Shown: positions 1-7,007 of the stretch, piece after piece | Layout: each line of letters starts with the position of its first letter | Numbering within the stretch: the first letter of the stretch is position 1 | NCBI GenBank assembly: GCA_002393865.1 | Contig: DGUD01000217.1 | Span: forward strand, 1-26,712 | Length of the DNA: 26,712 nucleotides | From: Treponema sp. UBA4319 | GTDB taxonomy: Bacteria; Spirochaetota; Spirochaetia; Treponematales; Treponemataceae | Direction of reading: 5' to 3' | The notes under the pieces: model-generated | Seen by the model: the letters and a program-made list of their open reading frames with translations, nothing else | Databases searched by the model: none | What the model was told of the DNA's origin: nothing | Program-made: the position numbers and the translations under genes

Positions 1-242
1 GACGCAAGCACCAGATACGCGCCCAGTCCGCCGCCCACGGATTCCCGCTTATCGGGGACAGCGCCTACGGAGCCCGCCCGCTGCCCGGCGGCAGGGCGTT
101 CTACCTGCATGCCGTACGCATGGGCATCCCCTCGGACAACCCGCTCTCGCTGCCGGAAAGCGTCACCTGCCCGCTTCCCCCGGAATTCAAAGATTTTCTT
201 GCCGCAGCCTTGATAAAATGGGAGGAACAAATTATACTCTAA
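1..242 (+). CDS. RluA-family pseudouridine synthase, C-terminal end (partial)
   Basis: This is the last part of a gene that begins before the window. The reading frame runs from base 3 to a TAA at 240-242. The visible peptide begins RKHQIRAQ and continues with HGFPLIGDSAYGA, which matches the conserved C-terminal block of RluA-type 23S rRNA/tRNA pseudouridine synthases (family pattern TGRxHQIR followed by PLxGDxxYG). Such enzymes isomerise uridine to pseudouridine in structured RNA. The catalytic Asp motif lies outside the window, so the exact subfamily and target cannot be assigned. The 3' end overlaps, or lies directly against, the start of the next gene on the same strand, which suggests co-transcription. 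Confidence 0.8.
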   Translation, partial: RKHQIRAQSAAHGFPLIGDSAYGARPLPGGRAFYLHAVRMGIPSDNPLSLPESVTCPLPPEFKDFLAAALIKWEEQIIL

Positions 243-1129
243 GTAACGCAATGAATATCCTGAACCAGCTTCTCCATCATGGCATGACAGTTTACGCGCT
301 CGTCGGTCAGAGCGGCACCGGAAAAAGCTTCCGGGCAAAGCTCATCACACAGAAATACGGGCTGAACGCCATCATCGACGACGGGCTGCTCATACAGGAT
401 GACAAAATTCTTGCAGGAAAATCCGCCAAGCACGAGAAAACCTACATGGGCGCCGTCCGCGTCGCCCTCTTTGACGACAAAGAGCACCGCGATGCCGTTG
501 CGCGCGTCCTGCAGAAAAACCACATCAAACGCATACTGCTGCTGGGCACCAGCGAGAAGATGGTGCAGAAAATAGCGATGCGCCTGCAGCTGCCTCCGCC
601 TGAAAAAATCATTAAAATAGAAGATATTGCATCCCGTGACGAGATAGAGAAGGCCATCCGCAGCCGCCAGATTGAGGGAAAGCACGTCATTCCGGTGCCC
701 GCCATCGAGGTGCAGAAGAGTTACCCGCAGATTTTCTACAAGGCCATGAACGAAGTCCTCTCAAAGGGGCGGCGCATGCTGCGCAAAAAAGAGTCCCTGA
801 CTGAAAAATCAATCGTCACGCCCGAATTCAGCAAGAAAGGAAGGATAGAGATTTCCGAGGCCGCGCTCACGCAGATGACGCTCCACTGCGTCCACGAGCT
901 GGACAGCCAGATTCACGTCAAAAAGCTGACCATCAAGACGGACAGCAGCGGCTACCGGCTCATCATCACCATAGATGTTCCCTTTGGCAAGCAGCTTACC
1001 GGGCTCATCCACAGCCTTCAGACCTATATCATCGATAATATCGAGCGCTTTACCGGCATACTCATCGAGGAAGTCAGCATTATCATCGACAAAATAAGCG
1101 TTCCGGCCGGGACACCTGCAGAAAACTGA
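218..1129 (+). CDS. P-loop NTPase-like protein with Asp23/Gls24-like C-terminal domain
   Basis: A 303-residue protein of unassigned function. Residues 30-37 read GQSGTGKS, a Walker A loop. A possible Asp23/Gls24-like domain occupies roughly residues 207-295: a segment beginning GRIEISEAALTQM is followed by alternating basic and hydrophobic strands and ends in an amphipathic helix and a beta strand. The middle (about 60-180) has an alternating alpha/beta pattern (KRILLLGTSEKM) suited to a nucleotide-binding fold. There is no signal peptide or membrane span, so it is probably cytoplasmic. The start is uncertain. ATG 218 overlaps the upstream gene by 25 bases and has no clear ribosome site. ATG 251 would give 292 residues, with GGAGG at 220-224 rather far upstream. 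I recognise the motifs but not a named family. Confidence 0.75.
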   Translation: MGGTNYTLSNAMNILNQLLHHGMTVYALVGQSGTGKSFRAKLITQKYGLNAIIDDGLLIQDDKILAGKSAKHEKTYMGAVRVALFDDKEHRDAVARVLQKNHIKRILLLGTSEKMVQKIAMRLQLPPPEKIIKIEDIASRDEIEKAIRSRQIEGKHVIPVPAIEVQKSYPQIFYKAMNEVLSKGRRMLRKKESLTEKSIVTPEFSKKGRIEISEAALTQMTLHCVHELDSQIHVKKLTIKTDSSGYRLIITIDVPFGKQLTGLIHSLQTYIIDNIERFTGILIEEVSIIIDKISVPAGTPAEN

Positions 1130-1154
1130 ACGCGGAGCAAGGCCGTGCGGGCAC

Positions 1155-2294
1155 TCAGCCGGCGGGGCTCGTCGCAGTCTTTGTGGCCGCTCCCTGAGCG
1201 GCCGGCGGACGCTGCCGCTGTTTTTTGCGGGGAGATTTGAGCGGCACCCCGTACTCCGTCAGAATCTTGCGTACGGCGAATTCAAGCTCCGTGCGCTGCG
1301 GGTTCATCGGCAGGATATAGTTGCGGCAGCGCGCCCATGTGCATTTGTATAGCTCCGCGGCCGATGAGCCATCCTTCAGCTCCAGGTTCCAGTCGGTCAG
1401 GCCTGCGACAAAATCCTTCAGCACAAAATACAGCTTTTCCCCCAGACGGCTGTCGGTATGCGCCGCCGTATAGGCATCGAGCTGGCGCAGGCTTTCCATA
1501 TAGGCCTTTGCGTACTTACGGCTCTCCTGAATCATGTCCGTGGCAGCTGGCTGCAGGTAGGCATACAGGTCGGTATCCAGCGCGCGGGTCACAATGTCGA
1601 AGGAATGACCGCTGTTGATGATTTTGAGCAGCTCCTCCGTCAGACGCGACGGCGACACGGGCGAGAGCAGCTGCGCGGAGTCGCGGATTTTCTTTTTGAG
1701 AGAATGCGGCAGGCGGCAGCCCGTCGTGGCGCCATATTTGACGGCGCGCAGCATACGGACCGGGTCGTCCACAAAAATCTTGTCCAGCGGAATCACGGGG
1801 CGTATGACGCCCTTTTTGATATCCTTCACACCGCCCACATAGTCTATCACCTGCTCCTTAATCGGATCATAGTAGAGCGCGTTCAGCGTAAAGTCGCGGC
1901 GCATCACGTCCTCATCCATAGAGCCGAAGGCGTTGCCCACTGAGCCGTCCACGGTGGACCGGAATGTGCTCACCTCAAAAATCTTCTCGCCGAAAAACAC
2001 GTGCACCAGACGGAAACGCTTGCCGATAATGCGGGAATTACGGAAAATCTTCTTGATACGGCTGGGGGTAGCATCGGTCACGATGTCGAAGTCTTTGGGC
2101 TTTTTGCCGACGATGAGATCCCGCACCGCGCCGCCCACCACATAGGAAGCAAAACCTGCGTCACGCAGGCGGGTAATGACATAGACTGCATCGCTGTCAA
2201 TCTGAGCGACCGGGATGGCATGCTCACTTTTTGTATAAATCACCGCCTTCTTGACGGGACGGCCACTGCTGTCAGTAGAATATCGGATAAGCAC
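1155..2294 (-). CDS. pcnB: Poly(A) polymerase / tRNA nucleotidyltransferase family protein (PcnB-type)
   Basis: A 379-residue class II nucleotidyltransferase. GGAVRD at residues 54-59 and the metal-binding DFD at 68-70 form the catalytic head. RRDFTLNAL and DPVRMLRAVK are the conserved ribose- and base-recognition blocks of the poly(A) polymerase/CCA-adding family. The family adds A residues to RNA 3' ends (PcnB) or CCA to tRNA (Cca); sequence alone does not separate these reliably. The N-terminus, with a basic stretch before the GGAVRD block, and the Lys/Arg/Gln-rich tail (KSPRKKQRQR) favour PcnB. Translation starts at GTG 2294-2292. No good Shine-Dalgarno precedes it, and a strong promoter ends only 9 bases upstream, so the mRNA may be nearly leaderless. 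It converges with the upstream P-loop gene with a 25-base gap. Confidence 0.9.
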   Translation of the reverse strand: MLIRYSTDSSGRPVKKAVIYTKSEHAIPVAQIDSDAVYVITRLRDAGFASYVVGGAVRDLIVGKKPKDFDIVTDATPSRIKKIFRNSRIIGKRFRLVHVFFGEKIFEVSTFRSTVDGSVGNAFGSMDEDVMRRDFTLNALYYDPIKEQVIDYVGGVKDIKKGVIRPVIPLDKIFVDDPVRMLRAVKYGATTGCRLPHSLKKKIRDSAQLLSPVSPSRLTEELLKIINSGHSFDIVTRALDTDLYAYLQPAATDMIQESRKYAKAYMESLRQLDAYTAAHTDSRLGEKLYFVLKDFVAGLTDWNLELKDGSSAAELYKCTWARCRNYILPMNPQRTELEFAVRKILTEYGVPLKSPRKKQRQRPPAAQGAATKTATSPAG

Positions 2295-2303
2295 AGTGCT
2301 TCT

Positions 2304-2332
2304 ATTTTAATGTTCGGTGGCACTCTCGTCAA
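2304..2332 (-). promoter_or_regulatory. Promoter of pcnB
   Basis: On the minus strand TTGACG (2332-2327) is separated by 17 bases from TAAAAT (2309-2304). This is a near-consensus sigma-70 promoter. The expected start of transcription, about 2297-2299, lies only 3-5 bases before the GTG start codon at 2294. Confidence 0.7.
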
Positions 2333-2533
2333 GGTGTCGGAGGGCAGCTGACGCGGCTTCACCATGAGATGTATTTTATCTGAAAAAAAACAGGGCAGTG
2401 GCTTTTTATTTATGGAGAACTTTCTGTTTTATGAATAATAAAAGCAGAATTCAATATGAAAAAACGCATAGAAAACATTTCTCATACCTGCCTCATGCCT
2501 CGATACTTTCTGAAAACTGCTTTCCGTGGCATC
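2333..2533. other. AT-rich spacer between divergent pcnB and alr
   Basis: About 200 bases of clearly lower GC content than the flanking genes, lying between two outward-facing promoters. Short open frames exist here (for example 2398-2598 and a 32-codon frame at 2456-2554), but they lack a convincing ribosome site and run into the alr promoter. I see no RNA gene or hairpin in it. Confidence 0.5.
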
Positions 2534-2561
2534 TTGCTTATTTTTCTATTTTGATTACAAT
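2534..2561 (+). promoter_or_regulatory. Promoter of alr
   Basis: TTGCTT (2534-2539), a 16-base spacer and TACAAT (2556-2561). Transcription would begin near 2568, giving a leader of about 27 bases that carries the GAGG ribosome site (2584-2587) of alr. This fixes the alr start at 2595 and excludes the in-frame ATG at 2526, which lies upstream of the promoter. Confidence 0.65.
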
Positions 2562-2594
2562 AGAAGGAAATCTCACATCCGCGCGAGGCAGCAC

Positions 2595-3746
2595 ATGAGA
2601 GCAACAAAAGCCGTTATCCACCTGCAGAATCTGAGGGACAACATTTCCGCGATACGGGCGGAGCTTGCGCCCGGCACAAAGATGTGCGTCGCGGTAAAAG
2701 CAGACGCATACGGACACGGTGCTGTCCGCTGCGCGCAGGCAGCCGCAGAGGCTGGCGCGGATGCGCTTGCTGTCGCCACTCCGGAGGAAGGCATCGCGCT
2801 GCGCGAGGCCTCCATCACAAAGCCTATCCTTATGCTCAGTCTCTGTGCGCCGGAGGAAATTCCCGACGTCGTGCACCACAATATCACGCCCCTTGTCTTT
2901 GACGAGGAGTACATCGCATTGTTCGCCGCGGAAGCTGAGAAAGCGGAGCGCACCCCCTACCCCGTGCATCTCGCGCTTGATACCGGTATGGGAAGAATCG
3001 GCGTCCTTCCGGAGGATGCGGCGCGCATGGCAAAGGCAATCGTCAGCACAAAGTCGCTCGTTCTAGGCGGCATGGGGACGCACTGTGCGGTAAGCGACAG
3101 CCTTGCGCCGGAAAATCAGGAATTCACCGCATGGCAGTTCTCCCGCTTTATGCAGGCGGTCAACGCGGTGCAGCAGGCCGGGATTCAACCCGGCATCCGC
3201 CATTTTGCCAATTCCGCCGTCACCCTTGCCAGGCCGGACATGCACCTTGACATGGTACGTCCGGGAATCATCGCCTACGGCTATTACCCCGACGACATCA
3301 GCGCCAGCTACCTGCATTCCATCGCGCGGCCGGCGGAGCTGCGTCCCGTGATGACGCTTGAGACGGAAGTCTGTGCCATCCGCCCGTTCAAAAAAGGCCA
3401 GAGCGTCGGCTACGGGCGCACCTGGACGGCGGCAGCGGACACCGACATCGCCGTGCTGCCCATCGGCTACGGGGACGGTTTCTTGCGCCGCTTTGCCGCA
3501 GGCGGCATCCAGGTCGCTATCCACGGCAAGGCATATCCCGTCCGCGGGCGTATCTGCATGGATCAGTGCATGGTGGACATCGGGAAGAACAGCGGTATAC
3601 GGCGCTGGGACAAAGCTGTCATCTTCGGCACAAAAGAAGACGGCGCGCTCCAGAGCGCAGACGATGTCGCCCGGCTGAGCGGCACCATCTCCTACGAAAT
3701 CACCAGCTGCATCTCGCCCCGCGTGGAGCGTGTCTTCACTGATTGA
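2595..3746 (+). CDS. alr: Alanine racemase
   Basis: A 383-residue PLP-dependent racemase that interconverts L- and D-alanine for peptidoglycan synthesis in the cytoplasm. VAVKADAYGHG carries the PLP-binding lysine (Lys35). The second catalytic base is the tyrosine of SVGYGRTW (Tyr273). RGRICMDQCMVDIG is the conserved C-terminal domain block. Length is typical of the family. The start at 2595 was chosen because GAGG precedes it by 7 bases, because the protein then begins at the normal point of the family, and because a promoter sits at 2534-2561; the longer frame from 2526 would begin upstream of that promoter. The TGA stop (3744-3746) is shared with the -35 box of the next promoter. Confidence 0.95.
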   Translation: MRATKAVIHLQNLRDNISAIRAELAPGTKMCVAVKADAYGHGAVRCAQAAAEAGADALAVATPEEGIALREASITKPILMLSLCAPEEIPDVVHHNITPLVFDEEYIALFAAEAEKAERTPYPVHLALDTGMGRIGVLPEDAARMAKAIVSTKSLVLGGMGTHCAVSDSLAPENQEFTAWQFSRFMQAVNAVQQAGIQPGIRHFANSAVTLARPDMHLDMVRPGIIAYGYYPDDISASYLHSIARPAELRPVMTLETEVCAIRPFKKGQSVGYGRTWTAAADTDIAVLPIGYGDGFLRRFAAGGIQVAIHGKAYPVRGRICMDQCMVDIGKNSGIRRWDKAVIFGTKEDGALQSADDVARLSGTISYEITSCISPRVERVFTD

Positions 3747-3771
3747 CAGGACAAAATCTTCTCTATAAAAT
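3743..3771 (+). promoter_or_regulatory. Promoter of the FkbH-ACP-MBOAT cassette
   Basis: TTGACA (3743-3748) overlaps the alr stop codon. A 17-base spacer leads to TAAAAT (3766-3771). The -35 box is a perfect consensus. Transcription would start near 3778, just before the long hairpin at 3784-3826. Confidence 0.7.
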
Positions 3772-3783
3772 AGAAGAAAAGCG

Positions 3784-3826
3784 GAGGAATCCGTGCCGGA
3801 AAGCGAATTTCCGGCACGGATTCCTC
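3784..3826 (+). promoter_or_regulatory. Perfect 19-bp inverted repeat in the leader of the acylation cassette
   Basis: The arms 3784-3802 and 3808-3826 are perfectly complementary over 19 bp with a 5-base loop (GCGAA). The hairpin begins about 6 bases after the predicted transcription start and ends before the AGAGGA ribosome site at 3831-3836. There is no T-tract after it on the plus strand, so it is not a standard terminator for alr, although it could still stop or slow read-through. A role as a 5'-end mRNA stabiliser, an attenuator or a protein-binding dyad is inference. Confidence 0.7.
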
Positions 3827-3848
3827 TTCCAGAGGAAAAAGTACCCGT

Positions 3849-5576
3849 ATGCAGAATATAAATCAGCTTAAGAAATTAGCAAAAGCGATTCCTGCGGACA
3901 GCAAGCCCGACGCGACACTCGCCGTGCTGGGAGACAGCGCGACGCAGCTGCTCGCCACGGCAATCCGCGGCTACGCGTATTCCCGGAACATGCACATCGA
4001 CGTCTACGAGGCTGAGTATGACCAGATTCTTCCTGAAATCGTGAATCCTGATTCCGGCCTCTACCAGCGGAAGCCTGACTATACATTTATATATATGTCC
4101 GCGGAGAAGCTGCATCAGGCGTTCTGCCAGACAGCCCCTGCGGAACGGGAATCCTTTGCGGAGCGGATGATTGCCCAGATTTGCGAGCGCTGGGAGACTA
4201 TCCTGTCCAGAATGCAGACCCGGATTATACAGCTGAACTTTGTGGAGAACGACGACCGCGTCTTTGGCAGTCTGGGCGCCAAGCTGCCGGCCTCGTACAT
4301 CTTCCAGCTGCGGAAACTGAATTTCATGCTGATGGAGCGCGCGGCCGCAAACGCAAGCGTCAGCATAGCCGATTTGTCCCGCATTCAGAACGAATACGGC
4401 CGCGAAAAACTTTATGCGGCGCCCTACTGGTACTCTGCGCGCCTTGCCGTCTCAATAGATATGATTCCGGCTGCGGCAAAGGCTGTGGTTGACATCATGG
4501 AAGCCTTGAGCGGGCGGATCAAGAAATGCGTCATCTGCGATCTGGACAACACGCTCTGGGGCGGCGTCATCGGGGACGACGGTCTGGACAAAATCCAGAT
4601 CGGGGAGCTCGGCAGCGGCAGGGCGTTCTCCGACTTCCAGACATGGCTCAAAGAGCTGAAAAACCGCGGCATACTCCTTGCGGTCTGCTCCAAAAACGAC
4701 GAGGCAACAGCAAAGGAGCCCTTCCTGAAGCATCCCGACATGGTGCTGCGGCTCGACGACTTTGCCGTGTTCATCGCGAACTGGGAGGACAAGGCATCGA
4801 ATATCCGCCGTATCCAGAGTATCCTGAATATCGGCATGGACTCCATGGTATTCCTTGACGACAATCCCTTTGAGCGGAACCTTGTCCGCCAGATGATACC
4901 TGAAATCTGCGTTCCTGAGCTGCCGGAAGACCCGTCCTGCTATCTGGGATTCCTGCAGGCAGAGAACCTGTTTGAGACGGCTTCTTTTGCGGCGGCCGAT
5001 ACGGAGCGGACTGCACAGTATCAGGCCGAAGCTCGTCGGGTACAGCTCAGGCAGAGCTTCAGCTCGATAGACGATTACCTGAAGAGCCTTGCCATGACGG
5101 GGGCGGCGCGACCCTTCGACGCGTTCAGCACCCCCCGCATCGCGCAGCTTACCCAGCGCTCCAACCAGTTCAACCTGCGCACGGTGCGCTACAGCGAGGC
5201 TGATATCGCGGCCATCGCAGCCTCGGACAAGTATGTGACTATGTACGTCACGCTCCGCGACACGTTCGGCGACCACGGGCTCATCTCCGTCGTCATCATG
5301 GAGAAGCAGGGCGATGCGCTCTTTGTGGATACGTGGCTTATGAGCTGCCGCGTGCTCAAGCGTACCGTGGAGGAATTCATCGTGAACAAAATGCTTTCCA
5401 CGGCAAAAAAGCTCGGATTCTCGCGGGTGCTCGGCGAGTACCTCCCCACGCAGAAGAACGCGATGGTCAAGGATATCTACGAGACGATGGGCTTTGCCCG
5501 CACGGACGCGACGCATTTTGAGGCGGACGTGGCAAGCTTTGTGCCCAGAAAGACCTTTATCGCGGAGGAAGCATGA
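3849..5576 (+). CDS. FkbH-like HAD-IIIC acyl-loading enzyme (putative glyceryl-ACP synthase)
   Basis: A 575-residue protein of the FkbH type. The N-terminal third has an SGNH-like start (GDS at residues 28-30). The central HAD phosphatase domain carries DLDNT at 231-235 followed by LWGGVIGDDG, the hallmark of the HAD-IIIC/FkbH group, with KNDEATA and FLDDNPFER as later HAD motifs. The last ~150 residues look like the GNAT-type domain found in this family (DTFGDHGLISVV, TWLMSCRVLKR). Characterised FkbH proteins take 1,3-bisphosphoglycerate and load a D-glyceryl group onto an acyl carrier protein thiol. An ACP gene lies 1.2 kb downstream in the same operon, which fits. The actual C3 or hydroxyacyl substrate is not determined by sequence. 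It is the first gene of a six-gene operon and overlaps the next by 4 bases (ATGA). Confidence 0.9.
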   Translation: MQNINQLKKLAKAIPADSKPDATLAVLGDSATQLLATAIRGYAYSRNMHIDVYEAEYDQILPEIVNPDSGLYQRKPDYTFIYMSAEKLHQAFCQTAPAERESFAERMIAQICERWETILSRMQTRIIQLNFVENDDRVFGSLGAKLPASYIFQLRKLNFMLMERAAANASVSIADLSRIQNEYGREKLYAAPYWYSARLAVSIDMIPAAAKAVVDIMEALSGRIKKCVICDLDNTLWGGVIGDDGLDKIQIGELGSGRAFSDFQTWLKELKNRGILLAVCSKNDEATAKEPFLKHPDMVLRLDDFAVFIANWEDKASNIRRIQSILNIGMDSMVFLDDNPFERNLVRQMIPEICVPELPEDPSCYLGFLQAENLFETASFAAADTERTAQYQAEARRVQLRQSFSSIDDYLKSLAMTGAARPFDAFSTPRIAQLTQRSNQFNLRTVRYSEADIAAIAASDKYVTMYVTLRDTFGDHGLISVVIMEKQGDALFVDTWLMSCRVLKRTVEEFIVNKMLSTAKKLGFSRVLGEYLPTQKNAMVKDIYETMGFARTDATHFEADVASFVPRKTFIAEEA

Positions 5577-6001
5577 ATCACTATACATTCCCGGAACTCA
5601 AAGAGGGGCTGACGGAAAGCTTTGACGTGACCGTTACAGCCGGCATGATGGAACAATTCCTTGCGCTGACGGGCGACACGAACCCCATGCATACCGACGC
5701 CGCGTATGCAAAGGCGCACGGCGGCTACAACGACCGCATCGTGTACGGTATGCTCACCGCCTCTTTTCTAAGCACGCTTGGCGGCGTCTACCTTCCCGGC
5801 GAGCATTGCCTCATCCATTCCGTCGAGACTACCTTTCCCAAGCCGGTATTCGCCGGAGACACGCTCACGGTGAGCGGCACCGTAAAGCGCCTTGACGAGC
5901 GCTTCTCTCAGGCGGAGCTTGCGGTCAAAATCGTAAACCAGAAGGGCGAGAAAGTCCTGCGCGGCAAAATGATGGTAGGAGTGCTCGGCAATGGAGAATA
6001 A
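5573..6001 (+). CDS. MaoC-like hotdog-fold (R)-specific hydratase/dehydratase
   Basis: A 142-residue single hotdog domain. The stretch GDTNPMHTD contains Asp35 and His40 with the D-x4-H spacing of the catalytic pair of (R)-specific enoyl-CoA hydratases (PhaJ/MaoC group). These enzymes add water to, or remove it from, acyl-CoA or acyl-ACP thioesters. Length is typical of a stand-alone MaoC protein. It starts at ATG 5573, overlapping the FkbH-like stop by 4 bases, and ends 11 bases inside the SDR gene, so translational coupling on both sides is likely. With ACP, FkbH and SDR genes around it, the substrate is probably a carrier-bound hydroxyacyl group (inference). An in vivo role other than hydration, such as thioesterase activity, is possible because hotdog folds are versatile. 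Confidence 0.88.
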   Translation: MNHYTFPELKEGLTESFDVTVTAGMMEQFLALTGDTNPMHTDAAYAKAHGGYNDRIVYGMLTASFLSTLGGVYLPGEHCLIHSVETTFPKPVFAGDTLTVSGTVKRLDERFSQAELAVKIVNQKGEKVLRGKMMVGVLGNGE

Positions 6002-6719
6002 GACGCTGCTCGTCATCGGGGCCTCCAGCGAAGTAGGCCGGGCGCTCATCCGGAAGGTCGCGCCGAACTACAGCCGTATTTATGCGCACTACCATTCCTC
6101 CGGCGAGGCGCTGGACGGGCTGAAGGCGGCGCTCGGCGGAAAACTCGTGCCTCTGCAGGCAAATCTGATGGACGCAGCCGCCACAGCCGCGCTGACTGCC
6201 CGCATTCAGGGCGACGGCGTGCTGCCGAATCATATCGTCCATCTGGCGGCACCCCGCTGCGAGCAGAAGCGCTTTCACCAGACGGATGAGGAGGATTTCT
6301 CTGCGGCGCTCACCTGCTCCGTCATCGCGTTTTCTTCTATTATAAAGCCTTTCATCAGCAAAATGGGAAAAAACGGCCGGGGCAAAATCGTGGCGATGCT
6401 CACCGCCTATACGGAAGGCGTTCCGCCAAAATTCATCTCAGCCTATGTGACGGCAAAGTACGCGCTGCTCGGTCTGGTGCGCTCACTGGCTGCAGAGTAT
6501 GCGCCAAAAGGCGTGTGCGTCAACGCCGTGTCGCCGGAGATGATAGAGACACGCTTTCTTTCCTCCATGCCGGAGCTTGCGCTGGAGCAGGCGCGGGAAT
6601 CAAGTATCATGGGAAGGTTGCTGACACCGGACGATGTGGTTCCCACATTCGAATATCTTTTGTCGGACGCATCTGATTTTGTGACGGGACAGAACGTGCT
6701 CGTCACAGGCGTAAAATAG
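5991..6719 (+). CDS. Short-chain dehydrogenase/reductase, divergent FabG-like
   Basis: A 242-residue Rossmann-fold SDR. The nucleotide-binding turn reads GASSEVG (residues 10-16) and the active site YVTAK gives Tyr152 and Lys156. VSPEMIETRF and DFVTGQNVLVTG are the usual C-terminal SDR blocks. By hand alignment, the catalytic Ser expected 13 residues before Tyr152 is Ala139 (preceded by Thr138), and the structural Asn is replaced by Ser110. It is therefore either a reductase with an altered proton relay or a binding protein with weak activity. Family members reduce 3-ketoacyl-ACP or oxidise hydroxyacyl groups. It overlaps the MaoC-like gene by 11 bases and precedes the ACP gene by 29 bases. 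Confidence 0.88.
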   Translation: MENKTLLVIGASSEVGRALIRKVAPNYSRIYAHYHSSGEALDGLKAALGGKLVPLQANLMDAAATAALTARIQGDGVLPNHIVHLAAPRCEQKRFHQTDEEDFSAALTCSVIAFSSIIKPFISKMGKNGRGKIVAMLTAYTEGVPPKFISAYVTAKYALLGLVRSLAAEYAPKGVCVNAVSPEMIETRFLSSMPELALEQARESSIMGRLLTPDDVVPTFEYLLSDASDFVTGQNVLVTGVK

Positions 6720-6748
6720 CAGACATCAACTGTTTTCAAGGAGTTTTT

Positions 6749-6991
6749 ATGACACGGCAGGAAATCAACCAGAAACTGAACGGGGTATTTCAGGAGGTCT
6801 TTGACGACGATACCATCACCGTAGCCGATGAAACCACTGCAAAGGATATCGAGGACTGGGACAGCCTTGCCCACCTTACGCTGGTCGGCTCAATAGAGGA
6901 TGCCTTCGGCATCAAATTTACGCTGGGCGAAATCAACGGCTTTAAAAACGTGGGCGAGATGATGGATGCCATGGAAAAGAAGCTTTCCTGA
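6749..6991 (+). CDS. Acyl carrier protein dedicated to the cassette
   Basis: An 80-residue acidic four-helix carrier protein. The DSL motif in DWDSLAHL places the phosphopantetheine attachment at Ser39. The helix after it (VGSIEDAFGIKFT) is the canonical ACP helix III region. AGGAG stands 7-8 bases before the ATG, giving a strong ribosome site, as expected for a stoichiometrically needed carrier. Its position between a loading enzyme (FkbH-like) and an MBOAT transferase parallels DltC between DltA and DltB in D-alanylation operons. No phosphopantetheinyl transferase is in the window, so activation must rely on one encoded elsewhere. It is unlikely to be the housekeeping AcpP, because the usual fab genes are absent and the motif block is not AcpP-like (DSLAHL rather than DSLDTVEL). 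Confidence 0.93.
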   Translation: MTRQEINQKLNGVFQEVFDDDTITVADETTAKDIEDWDSLAHLTLVGSIEDAFGIKFTLGEINGFKNVGEMMDAMEKKLS

Positions 6992-7007
6992 CGGAGCCTG
7001 CTGAACA

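Noticed and set aside
2398..2598. A 66-codon frame, and a 32-codon frame with a hydrophobic end at 2456-2554, upstream of alr
   Set aside because: Neither has a good ribosome site, both run through the alr promoter, and the peptides resemble no family.
4452..5588. A long open frame (378 codons) on the minus strand opposite the FkbH-like gene
   Set aside because: It is a shadow of a GC-rich gene: the peptide is rich in Arg, His and Val without motifs, while the plus-strand frame carries all FkbH family motifs.
5573..6991. Reading the MaoC-SDR-ACP genes as part of a fatty-acid synthesis (fab) or polyketide cluster
   Set aside because: No ketosynthase, malonyl transferase or other fab gene is present, and the following MBOAT and DHHW genes point to surface acylation instead.
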